Origin: an uncultured Solobacterium sp.
GTDB taxonomy: Bacteria; Bacillota_I; Bacilli_A; Erysipelotrichales; Erysipelotrichaceae
Length of the DNA: 12,303 nt
Assembly (NCBI GenBank): GCA_905235315.1
Contig: CAJOLG010000042.1
Span: 1-12,303 of the forward strand
Direction: 5' to 3'
Shown here: positions 1-6,316 of the stretch, piece by piece
Numbering within the stretch: position 1 is the first letter of the stretch
Layout: each line of letters begins with the position of its first letter
The notes under the pieces: model-generated
What the model saw: only the letters and a program-made list of their open reading frames with translations
The model's database searches: none
Told to the model about the DNA's origin: nothing
Program-made: the position numbers and the translations under genes

Positions 1-2
1 AT

Positions 3-2054
3 ACCTCCTCCGGAACGGAGTATCCTTCCTTCCGGGTGGACTTCTACTATCAGACCGCAAACCCCCAATATGCGCTGACCATAAACTATCTGGAAGAGGG
101 AACGGAGAAGCCGGTCGCAGAGTCGTACGGACCGAAACATTTCATGAAAAATGCCGCCTACTCTGTCACTTCGCCGAATCCGGAAGATTATGAACTTGTC
201 AATCCGGAAGAGTCGGTTATCGCCGGGAAAATGCCGGGCCATGACGTGACGTATACGGTGTATTACCGCCGGGTGTACAAAATCAAAACCAAAGTCATTA
301 ACGGTACGATCACCCTGAACAATGAAATGGAAGCGGACGGAACGACCGGGGATGAAACCTGGAATGCGGAAGGCGCCGTGAACCGGATTCATGCCGGGGA
401 AGACCGAACGATCCGATACCGGCACCGGCCGGACTATGTCCTCGATTATGTAAAGGTGGACGGAGAACCTGCAGATCCTGTGCAGTATCCGGAGGCGTAT
501 CCCTTTTCCGCCGTAACGGAAGATCACACCATCGAAGTCCGTTATGTGCCAAGCCCCGTGCCGGATGACGCAAAACAAGTGAAGAATGAGCAGGGCGCAT
601 TGATCGACGGGCAGATGGTAAACGCCGGGGATGTGCTGACCTATACCGTCCGTGTCATCAATGTGTTCAGCGAAGCGCGGGAGTTTAAACTGACCGACAG
701 GATTCCGGCACGCACCGCATATGTGACCGGTTCGGCAGATTATGACGGCACAATGGAAAACGGGACGCTGTCCTGGAAATTCACGCTTGCGGCAGGGGAA
801 GAGCGAACCGTATCGTTCCGGGTCATCGTGCTGCCCGAAGCGAAGGATACGGTTGTCAGAAACAAGGCAGACGTAACGGTAAACAACCTGGATCTTACGA
901 CCAATGAAACGGAAAACCCGGTTCTTCCCGATCCGGTAAAACAGGTGACGACCGAAGAAGGAGAAGACTGCGACGGACAGATGGTGCCGGTGGACCGCAG
1001 TGTCCGGTATACGATCACGGTAAAGAATCCGGGAAACACCGAACAGGAATTCACCATCGTCGATGAAGTGGATGCGGGGCACACTGTTGATCCTTCATCG
1101 ATCAGCGATCAGGGCAGGCTGAACGGACGTACGATCACCTGGAAGATCACTGTACCGGCATCAGAGCGCGCTGTGGTTACCTTCACGGCAATGCCGATCG
1201 ATCTGGAACTGACGATTCCCAACCGGGCGGAGGTTGTCTCTTCTTCCGCGCACGCATATACCAACGAGACCGTAATCTATACCCCATGCAAGGCGGTAAA
1301 GACGGTAACCACAACGGACGGCCTGGATCTCGACGGGAAAGCGATTGCCCAGAACGAAACATTTGTGTACCGCATTTCCGTAACCAACCCTTCCTCCAGA
1401 AACAAGATGTATCAGGTTACGGATACCGTGTCAGAGGAAGTTGAGGCAATGGAAGCCGGAACGTATGGCGATACATATGAAAAGGGCGGCGCCAACGCCG
1501 CCGTATCCGGGCAGACCGTATCCTGGACGAAGGAGCTTGCGGGCGGAGAAACCATGGATCTGTATATTCTCTGCCGCCTGAAGGAATCCGGTGTGATCTT
1601 CACCAATCAGGCGCTGGTCCGCACCGACAACATTGAAACGGCGACCAACGAAGTGACAAACTGGTCCGGCCGGATCATCATCAATGCGGAGATCGAAGAA
1701 TACTGGGAGCCCTACGGCAAGCCATCGTTCCTGTATGACATCACGGACGGAAGCGGGATGACCTGGCACCGGATGATTCTTGTTGACCCGACAGAAAAGA
1801 CCGGTCAGGCGGTGTTTGATATTCCGACCGGACATGAACCGGATACCTGGACGGTACAGGATGAAGAAGGCAGCCGCTACCGCTTCCGCCGCGCAGCACC
1901 GGAGAGTGAGAATGTATCGGTTTCAAGCAGGCTGTCAACCGCGGTTATCACCCCGGACAGCCCGATCGGAATCACCCGGTATTACTATGGGATCTCCCGC
2001 TGGGATGAGACATCGCATCTCGATGCCCTGATCAACACGATTCCACACCGGTGA
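3..2054 (+). CDS. Secreted MucBP/DUF11-repeat surface protein, 5' partial
   Basis: The reading frame is open from the first base, so the true start lies upstream; the GTG at 36 is probably internal. About 683 residues are visible. Counting from the codon at 36, residues 1-80 hold the end of one and then a complete MucBP-like module (ALTINYLEEGTEKP to VTYTVYYRR). Residues 81-172 form a bacterial repeat-like module ending in HTIEVRYVP. Three DUF11-type modules follow at about 178-297, 299-417 and 419-541, each opening with K-x-V and a D(G/L)DG or IDG element and containing Y-T/R-I-x-V-x-N. Residues 545-672 form a last beta-rich domain (IEEYWEPYGKPSFLYDI) of a type I associate with Firmicutes adhesins. 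The C-terminus has no LPXTG motif, hydrophobic helix or basic tail, so sortase anchoring is not encoded here. Role in adhesion or cell-surface structure is inferred from domain type. A terminator follows the stop. Confidence 0.85.
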   Translation, partial: TSSGTEYPSFRVDFYYQTANPQYALTINYLEEGTEKPVAESYGPKHFMKNAAYSVTSPNPEDYELVNPEESVIAGKMPGHDVTYTVYYRRVYKIKTKVINGTITLNNEMEADGTTGDETWNAEGAVNRIHAGEDRTIRYRHRPDYVLDYVKVDGEPADPVQYPEAYPFSAVTEDHTIEVRYVPSPVPDDAKQVKNEQGALIDGQMVNAGDVLTYTVRVINVFSEAREFKLTDRIPARTAYVTGSADYDGTMENGTLSWKFTLAAGEERTVSFRVIVLPEAKDTVVRNKADVTVNNLDLTTNETENPVLPDPVKQVTTEEGEDCDGQMVPVDRSVRYTITVKNPGNTEQEFTIVDEVDAGHTVDPSSISDQGRLNGRTITWKITVPASERAVVTFTAMPIDLELTIPNRAEVVSSSAHAYTNETVIYTPCKAVKTVTTTDGLDLDGKAIAQNETFVYRISVTNPSSRNKMYQVTDTVSEEVEAMEAGTYGDTYEKGGANAAVSGQTVSWTKELAGGETMDLYILCRLKESGVIFTNQALVRTDNIETATNEVTNWSGRIIINAEIEEYWEPYGKPSFLYDITDGSGMTWHRMILVDPTEKTGQAVFDIPTGHEPDTWTVQDEEGSRYRFRRAAPESENVSVSSRLSTAVITPDSPIGITRYYYGISRWDETSHLDALINTIPHR

Positions 2055-2064
2055 AAACATGAAA

Positions 2065-2112
2065 AAAGAGGTTTCTTCCAAAGGTGCGGTGAACACCGGA
2101 AGAAGCCTCTTT
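2065..2112. terminator. Bidirectional intrinsic terminator
   Basis: A 15-bp stem pairs 2065-2079 with 2098-2112, with a single G-T wobble, around an 18-base loop that itself contains GGTG/CACC. It starts 10 bases after the surface-protein stop. On the - strand the stem is followed by an unbroken run of T (the A run at 2062-2067), giving a strong terminator for the small gene at 2137-2262. On the + strand the trailing sequence is only moderately T-rich (TTTCTTCGTTT). Confidence 0.8.
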
Positions 2113-2136
2113 CTTCGTTTGTGCGGCGAAAGGAAA

Positions 2137-2262
2137 TCAGAAACGGATTTCCGCGGTAACCTCCTCGATTTCTTCGCTCGTAAGCGAACGGGATACCTCC
2201 CAGTCCAGTACGACCGGCGGTTCCTCTTTGGTGATTTCTGCGTCCATAGTGCTGTTATCCAT
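2137..2262 (-). CDS. Small hypothetical protein, 41 aa
   Basis: The product begins MDNSTMDAEITKEE and ends EEVTAEIRF; it is acidic, has no cysteine and shows no membrane segment or known motif. Reasons to believe it: codon use (third-position G/C preference) matches the neighbours, the stop is followed at 24 bases by a strong - strand terminator, and a candidate promoter lies upstream between this gene and the terminator of the SDR gene. The frame extends upstream to an ATG overlapping the SDR stop. That extension reads like non-coding sequence and contains the terminator T run and the promoter, so I reject it. Start choice is uncertain: the ATG at 2262 directly abuts AGAAAGAGG, and the ATG at 2247 sits 15 bases after it. 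Function unknown. Confidence 0.5.
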   Translation of the reverse strand: MDNSTMDAEITKEEPPVVLDWEVSRSLTSEEIEEVTAEIRF

Positions 2263-2290
2263 CCTCTTTCTGTTTTGCCTTCCGGAAACA

Positions 2291-2318
2291 ATCCTAACGC
2301 AAAAAAAATCCAAAACAA
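2291..2318 (-). promoter_or_regulatory. Candidate promoter of the small gene
   Basis: On the - strand TTGTTT (2318-2313) and TAGGAT (2296-2291) are separated by 16 bases, with a T-rich spacer. Transcription from here would give a leader of roughly 25 bases containing the purine-rich stretches GGAAGG and AGAAAGAGG. The -10 match is imperfect, so this is a candidate only. Confidence 0.4.
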
Positions 2319-2324
2319 TGCTTG

Positions 2325-2382
2325 AAAAAACCTGCCGGGAGTGCTTGGGTACCCAAACTGCGGATTTTGTCATTTCCGGCAG
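2325..2382 (-). terminator. Terminator of the five-gene operon
   Basis: On the - strand CTGCCGG (2382-2376) pairs with CCGGCAG (2338-2332), followed directly by GTTTTTT. The loop holds a second hairpin built on the perfect palindrome TTGGGTACCCAA (2344-2355). The outer stem's left arm begins inside the last codons of the SDR gene, whose stop codon lies just within the loop. The long branched loop makes it less canonical than the other terminators here. Confidence 0.6.
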
Positions 2383-3068
2383 ATTCGATGAAGCTGGGGG
2401 CGCAGGACGAGCTCTTCGATGACAGTGCCTTCCCGCTGCCGAAGCAGGGTCATGACCGCTTCCGCGACATCTTCCGGCTGTAAATACGCGCCTTCGGTAA
2501 GCTCCGGGCCGAAGTCCGCATTCCGGTACAGCTGGGTATCCGTCATATCCGGCAGGATCACCGACACCCGGAGGCCGTGTTTTCGGTTTTCCGCAAACAG
2601 CGTGCGGCTGAAATGCACAAGGCCGGCTTTCAGGGCGCCGTAAACAGCGCCATGGGGGCTGGGCTCCAGAGCGGTGACACTGGCGATGTTTATGATGAAG
2701 CCGCGGTTATCCCGAAGGGGACGGAGAAGCTGGCCGCATAACAGGGCCGGTACTTCAAGATTTACCCGGGTCATGGTCTGAATCTGTTCCGGAGACAGGG
2801 TTTCGTGCGGGCCATAGAAGGCACATCCCGCATTGTTTATGAGAACGGTGAGATTCTCCTTCGGAAGCGAAGCGCAGAACGCCAGCAGTGCCTTCGTATC
2901 CAGAAGGTCCAGCTCAGTCATATGAAAACAGGGATGTGCGGTCACCGGACAGGATGAGAAATCCCGGCCGATACCGTATACCTCATATCCTTCTTCCAGC
3001 AGACGCTGTGCGATTGCGGCGCCGATTCCGGAGGACGCTCCGGTCACCACTGCGAGTTCATTTTTCAT
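2370..3068 (-). CDS. SDR-family NAD(P)-dependent oxidoreductase
   Basis: This 232-residue protein is a classical short-chain dehydrogenase/reductase. The nucleotide-binding motif TGASSGIG is at residues 9-16, NNAG at 78-81, and the catalytic set Asn103, Ser130, Tyr143 and Lys147 (YGALK) is complete, so a soluble cytosolic NAD(P)H-dependent carbonyl/alcohol oxidoreductase is expected. The substrate cannot be read from the sequence. The length is near the short end of the family, with a compact C-terminus. The start is supported by GGAGGAGG 7 bases before the ATG, and the start overlaps the stop of the SPL-like gene as ATGA. It is the last gene of the operon; its link to the radical SAM protein is by position only. 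Confidence 0.9.
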   Translation of the reverse strand: MKNELAVVTGASSGIGAAIAQRLLEEGYEVYGIGRDFSSCPVTAHPCFHMTELDLLDTKALLAFCASLPKENLTVLINNAGCAFYGPHETLSPEQIQTMTRVNLEVPALLCGQLLRPLRDNRGFIINIASVTALEPSPHGAVYGALKAGLVHFSRTLFAENRKHGLRVSVILPDMTDTQLYRNADFGPELTEGAYLQPEDVAEAVMTLLRQREGTVIEELVLRPQLHRICRK

Positions 3069-4090
3069 AAACGTTCCTCCTCCAGAAGAAAGATCCGGTC
3101 CGGATTCACAAATGCGGACAACTGCGTCCGGAATCCTTCTTCGAGTTCTTCCCGCAGCTCTGCGGGATACATGCAGTAACCGTTGTGCACTTCATACGGA
3201 TACTGGATTACCGCACTGTCCGGGAACCGGCGGCGCATCCGTTTCTGATACTGATCCGACTGCCGGTAGGAGCCGATACTGAAGTCGGTGATCCGCGAGA
3301 GATCCACGGTATCCGCAATCTCTCCCAGCATTGATTCATATGCTTTCCGCCATCCGGGAAACAGAATCATCGGGTCAAAGCAGAAGCGCACCGGGAAGCC
3401 CGCATCCAGGGCAGTGTTGGCCGCCGCAAGCCGAAGTTCCAGCGGGCTGGTGCCGTGCTCATACCGGGCGATCATTTCGCGCGGCGACAGGGTAAACGCC
3501 AGGATCAGGTTCGCTGCGTGAGGCAGGGAACGGATGATCTGCGGTGCGGCGCATTTTGTCCGGATCTCCGCGGTGACTTCCGGATAATCGGGGAGCTGTT
3601 TTGCTAAGCGGCTCAGAAAACCGGTGAGCGGCTCCAGCGGGAAGAGATCGGTCTCATAGGTAAAGGAGACAAATACCGGCTCATTGTTCCGGGCTTGGGA
3701 AACGTCCTGTGCCGCATGGAGATATTCTTCCGGTTCGTTGAGAAAGATTACGGGATTCGCCGTGGCGTACATCCCCTTGAGCCAGCAGTATTCGCAGTCC
3801 GCAAGGCAGTTGAGCGCCGGCGAAGTGTAATAGAAATGCCTGTGGTCAAAGGAATGGCAGACCGGTGCCCCCGGATACAGCAGGGTTCCGTGCCGGCGTG
3901 CGAGAATCAGGCTGCGGGCGTTTTTCTGTGCCGTATAGCGTTGTCTTGGACGCGAGAAAACATCGTGATACTGTTCCACCGGAATCACATGCGCATCCGG
4001 AAACCGCTCCAGCAGGGAGTGCACCGCCGGATCATTCTGAATATCACGCTCAATGTAAATATGCGAAAACCGTTCAGTTCTGAAGGTCAT
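3065..4090 (-). CDS. SPL-family (spore photoproduct lyase-like) radical SAM protein
   Basis: The 341-residue protein carries the radical SAM cluster motif CxxxCxxC at Cys95, Cys99 and Cys102 (CLADCEYC), preceded by FYYTSPALN, the arrangement seen in spore photoproduct lyase (SplB). Later family-like blocks are FVSFTYETDLFPLEPLTG and the region around EIRTK and RFCFDPMI. It should bind a [4Fe-4S] cluster and cleave S-adenosylmethionine to a 5'-deoxyadenosyl radical. Canonical SplB has a fourth cysteine 43 residues after the cluster motif that donates hydrogen; the equivalent spacing here lands on Tyr145, with no Cys nearby. The residue just after the third cluster Cys is Trp103, where SplB has Tyr. 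The protein is therefore SPL-like but probably not an orthodox DNA lesion-repair enzyme. The start has GGAAAGG 7 bases upstream and lies 17 bases inside the end of the preceding nucleosidase gene. Confidence 0.8.
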   Translation of the reverse strand: MTFRTERFSHIYIERDIQNDPAVHSLLERFPDAHVIPVEQYHDVFSRPRQRYTAQKNARSLILARRHGTLLYPGAPVCHSFDHRHFYYTSPALNCLADCEYCWLKGMYATANPVIFLNEPEEYLHAAQDVSQARNNEPVFVSFTYETDLFPLEPLTGFLSRLAKQLPDYPEVTAEIRTKCAAPQIIRSLPHAANLILAFTLSPREMIARYEHGTSPLELRLAAANTALDAGFPVRFCFDPMILFPGWRKAYESMLGEIADTVDLSRITDFSIGSYRQSDQYQKRMRRRFPDSAVIQYPYEVHNGYCMYPAELREELEEGFRTQLSAFVNPDRIFLLEEERL

Positions 4091-4895
4091 AGATCAGCCT
4101 TTCCAGCAGTTGAATCCCGGCCTGTTTGTCTTTCGCGGGAAGAAGACCGGCCTTCCGGTATTCCGCTGCCGTTTTCTGCCAGTCGAGGCCCGCAAGCTCC
4201 GCATACCGCAGCGCCTGTTCGAGGCGGCGCTTCATTGCGGTCGTTGCGTGCAGTTCCCCGGCCAGCGCATCACAGTCCGGCGTTTGTTTCTGCGGGCAGG
4301 GCGGAACGGTTTCCATCCGGGACAGATCACGCTGCACCGCTTCCGCAATCGTTTCCGCCCACGCGGGGTCAAACTGCAGGGTGCGGGTGTCTCCGAAATC
4401 GCTGACAAGCTTCAGTACACGGATCCGGTGCGGGGGAAGAAAGCCGGACGCCGCATGCATGATGCCTGCGGCTTCCATGTCATACAGCACGACCGGTTCG
4501 TCGTTTCGGTACTGCGCGGCTTCTTCTTTGACAAAGGGCACAGCGCCGGTATAAAGCATGGCTTCGGGACAGGAAGACAGCGGAATCAGATCCGGATAGT
4601 AATCCCGGCCGGAGGCGATGTCATGAATCTTGTTTACGGCATAGATTCTGTCCGCTTCGCCGCCGTTTACGGCAGCCGCAATGCCCGCATTGATCACAAT
4701 ATCATTGTCCGAACATCCGTACGCGGCCAGTACCGCTCCGCAGGAAGCGGAAGCGGAAAGGGGACCGGTGCCGGTCACAGAAAGAACCGCAGACCCGTTT
4801 TCATAACATGCATTCAGCCGGTCTGACGGCTTCAGATTCCATTCTCTGATCAGGACGGCAGCTTCCGCCCGAAGTGCAGTAAACAGATAATGCAT
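4074..4895 (-). CDS. Nucleoside phosphorylase / MTA-SAH nucleosidase-fold protein
   Basis: I favour the ATG at 4895 (273 aa), with GAGG 7 bases upstream, over the GTG at 4901 which overlaps the preceding stop but has only 1 base of spacing. The residue numbers below count from that GTG. The fold is recognised from VTGTGPLSASAS (42-53), NAGIAAAVNGG (71-81), YDMEAAG (140-146) and KLVSDFGD (164-171). In MTA/SAH nucleosidase terms, Glu13 could be the N-terminal acid, Met142-Glu143 bind the ribose, and Asp168 protonates the base, so the catalytic set seems present. The expected reaction is cleavage of a purine nucleoside N-glycosidic bond, by water or phosphate. A helical C-terminal extension of about 70 residues (from ~205) is not part of the standard nucleosidase. 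Futalosine hydrolase or another nucleoside-cleaving member are alternatives. Coupling to the downstream radical SAM gene suggests nucleoside or 5'-deoxyadenosine turnover, which is inference. Confidence 0.75.
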   Translation of the reverse strand: MHYLFTALRAEAAVLIREWNLKPSDRLNACYENGSAVLSVTGTGPLSASASCGAVLAAYGCSDNDIVINAGIAAAVNGGEADRIYAVNKIHDIASGRDYYPDLIPLSSCPEAMLYTGAVPFVKEEAAQYRNDEPVVLYDMEAAGIMHAASGFLPPHRIRVLKLVSDFGDTRTLQFDPAWAETIAEAVQRDLSRMETVPPCPQKQTPDCDALAGELHATTAMKRRLEQALRYAELAGLDWQKTAAEYRKAGLLPAKDKQAGIQLLERLIYDLQN

Positions 4896-4897
4896 AA

Positions 4898-5554
4898 TCA
4901 CGCCTCAAATTCAATTCGCACGGAAAGACCGGAATCAAGACCGGCAAGCACACTGCCGTACAGCTGACGCAGTGCCTCCTCCGCCGCAAGATCAGCCCTG
5001 GTGAGGATCGCCTGATCTTCCGCCGCAGCCGTAAGCTCCTTCTGCAGTTCCTGTTCGATGAGGTTCTGCTGTTCCGGGGTGAGTTTGATGGTTCCCCAGG
5101 TGAGTAGGCCGTGTTCCACATCGGAGAATTCCGTCTTCTCCGCATCCACGGTGACGGACTTCAGACCGGCATGCGGTACGGTCACGGTCACCAGCGCCGC
5201 TTCTTCGTCGTATCGGATATCGGCTTCGGAGAGAGCGGAAAGGTCCACGGTATAGACTGCGGTTCCGTACGAGGTTACTTCCATGGATTTGCGGAATACG
5301 TCAAAATCCAATACCGCAGAGGAGATGGTCTCCTTCGCGGACAGATCCTGTTCATAAACGATCAGTTCCCGGTTCTTCCGGCTTTCCCCAAGCACAGCTT
5401 CCGAAATCTCCGCCCGGGTATTCTGCAGGATCGTTTCACTGCCGTCGAGGGACACCGTATGTACGGGCTCCTGTTTGAAATAATTGTCATAGATGCCGTA
5501 AGCGACGACCGCAATGACAAGAAGCTTAAACAGATTCCAGAGCAGTTTCCGCAT
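4898..5554 (-). CDS. DUF4230 family membrane-anchored protein
   Basis: The 218-residue protein has one N-terminal transmembrane helix (about residues 5-24, preceded by MRK) and a long soluble domain expected outside the membrane. The DUF4230 signature is visible in SYGTAVYTVDLSAL (95-108), ADIRYDEE (111-118) and the strand VTVTVPHAGL (122-131). Residues 160-205 are helical and glutamate/alanine-rich. The family has no established biochemical function, and I see no catalytic motif. The start ATG shares its A with the stop of the HAD gene (TGATG), and GGAGG lies 9 bases upstream within the HAD coding end, indicating translational coupling. Its C-terminus (RIEFEA) ends as the nucleosidase gene begins. 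Confidence 0.8.
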   Translation of the reverse strand: MRKLLWNLFKLLVIAVVAYGIYDNYFKQEPVHTVSLDGSETILQNTRAEISEAVLGESRKNRELIVYEQDLSAKETISSAVLDFDVFRKSMEVTSYGTAVYTVDLSALSEADIRYDEEAALVTVTVPHAGLKSVTVDAEKTEFSDVEHGLLTWGTIKLTPEQQNLIEQELQKELTAAAEDQAILTRADLAAEEALRQLYGSVLAGLDSGLSVRIEFEA

Positions 5555-6279
5555 CAGAGAAGTCCTCCGTTCATCGCTTTTATTACATCGATCACCTCAC
5601 CCGGATGACGCACACAGGGATAGTCTTCGACGATTCGGGAAGGATCCTCGGCAATCGAGCAGATTCCGTTGATGCCAAAGGTTTTCGCTTTGTCGAGACT
5701 CATGGTCAGATCATCGATGTATACCGTCTGTTCCGCCGGAAGGCCCATCTGTTCCAGCGCGGTCTCATACATGCGCGGGTCGGGTTTTAACACGCCGAGC
5801 TCAAAGCTCAGGACAAGAAAATCATAATAGTCATAGACCCCTGCTTCCTTCTGCTGGGGAACCGTGCTCGGCCAGGTATCCGAGATGACGCCGACGGTAT
5901 AGCCGTGTTCCTTCAGGGTTTTCAGGGTCGGAATCGTCGAGTCAAATAAAACATAGTTCTGAAAGTTATACGTATGGTCCTGCGCAATGACATCGATCTC
6001 CGCGTTGTTTAAACCAAGCGAAAGAAGGCGGTTCAGGGTTTCAAAATACGCCGTGAATTTCCGGTTCTCTTCTTCCAGGGTTTCCGTGTAATGGTGTTCA
6101 TACAGCACGCGGGAAGCTTCCTTCTCCGCTGCCGTGCGCACTGCGTCGGGAATCGCATAAAACCGTTCTTTCGGAACCGATTCAAAAAACCGGTTCGTGA
6201 ACATCCAGCTGCCGCTGGCAGGGGTTTCGAGCGTCCATCCGAGGTCAAAAAACACACCGTTGATTCTTCGTTCAGCCAT
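5554..6279 (-). CDS. HAD-superfamily hydrolase, DxG motif I variant
   Basis: From the ATG at 6279 the product is 241 residues with a haloacid dehalogenase fold. Motif I is FFDLGWTLE with nucleophile Asp12, motif II is VISDT (Ser133), motif III Lys165 in VLKPDP, and motif IV YIDDL (Asp189, Asp190). The second motif I aspartate, the usual acid/base of phosphatases, is Gly14. A helical cap lies at about 20-110, as in subfamily I. Phosphatase or phosphoglycolate phosphatase-like activity is possible but the DxG variant makes it uncertain. The frame can be extended upstream to 6426, but that would run across the divergent promoter and into the lysozyme gene on the other strand, so I reject it. No Shine-Dalgarno precedes the ATG. 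It is the first gene of the five-gene operon. Confidence 0.82.
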   Translation of the reverse strand: MAERRINGVFFDLGWTLETPASGSWMFTNRFFESVPKERFYAIPDAVRTAAEKEASRVLYEHHYTETLEEENRKFTAYFETLNRLLSLGLNNAEIDVIAQDHTYNFQNYVLFDSTIPTLKTLKEHGYTVGVISDTWPSTVPQQKEAGVYDYYDFLVLSFELGVLKPDPRMYETALEQMGLPAEQTVYIDDLTMSLDKAKTFGINGICSIAEDPSRIVEDYPCVRHPGEVIDVIKAMNGGLL

Positions 6280-6288
6280 GATGGTTTC

Positions 6289-6306
6289 AGTGTATCTCAA
6301 ATGATA
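6289..6306 (-). promoter_or_regulatory. Candidate promoter of the five-gene operon
   Basis: Two overlapping -10 candidates face the HAD gene: TATCAT (6306-6301, 5 of 6 matches) and TACACT (6294-6289), giving leaders of about 15 or about 3 bases. TATCAT overlaps the lysozyme gene's TATAAT on the opposite strand, so both genes may fire from one shared, partly symmetric element. No clear -35 is visible for either. Confidence 0.35.
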
Positions 6307-6316
6307 TAATTCTGCC
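6302..6316 (+). promoter_or_regulatory. Extended -10 promoter of the GH25 gene, leaderless
   Basis: TGA-TATAAT (6302-6310) is a perfect extended -10. It is followed by exactly 6 bases (TCTGCC) and then the ATG at 6317, so the predicted transcription start is the A of the start codon. There is no Shine-Dalgarno and no convincing -35 (TGGTTT at 6282-6287). Confidence 0.65.

Noticed and set aside
2344..2355. The palindrome TTGGGTACCCAA as an operator.
   Set aside because: It sits inside the loop of the operon terminator and has no second copy in the window, so it is more simply part of the RNA fold.
2137..2373. A longer, 78-residue version of the small - strand gene starting at an ATG that overlaps the SDR stop (ATGA).
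   Set aside because: The extra 37 residues look non-coding and span the operon terminator's T run and the candidate promoter; codon use becomes native only after residue 38.
3695..4826. Long + strand open frames (about 236 and 238 codons) opposite the SPL-like and nucleosidase genes.
   Set aside because: They are antisense shadows of well-supported genes, with arginine/proline-rich translations and no motifs.
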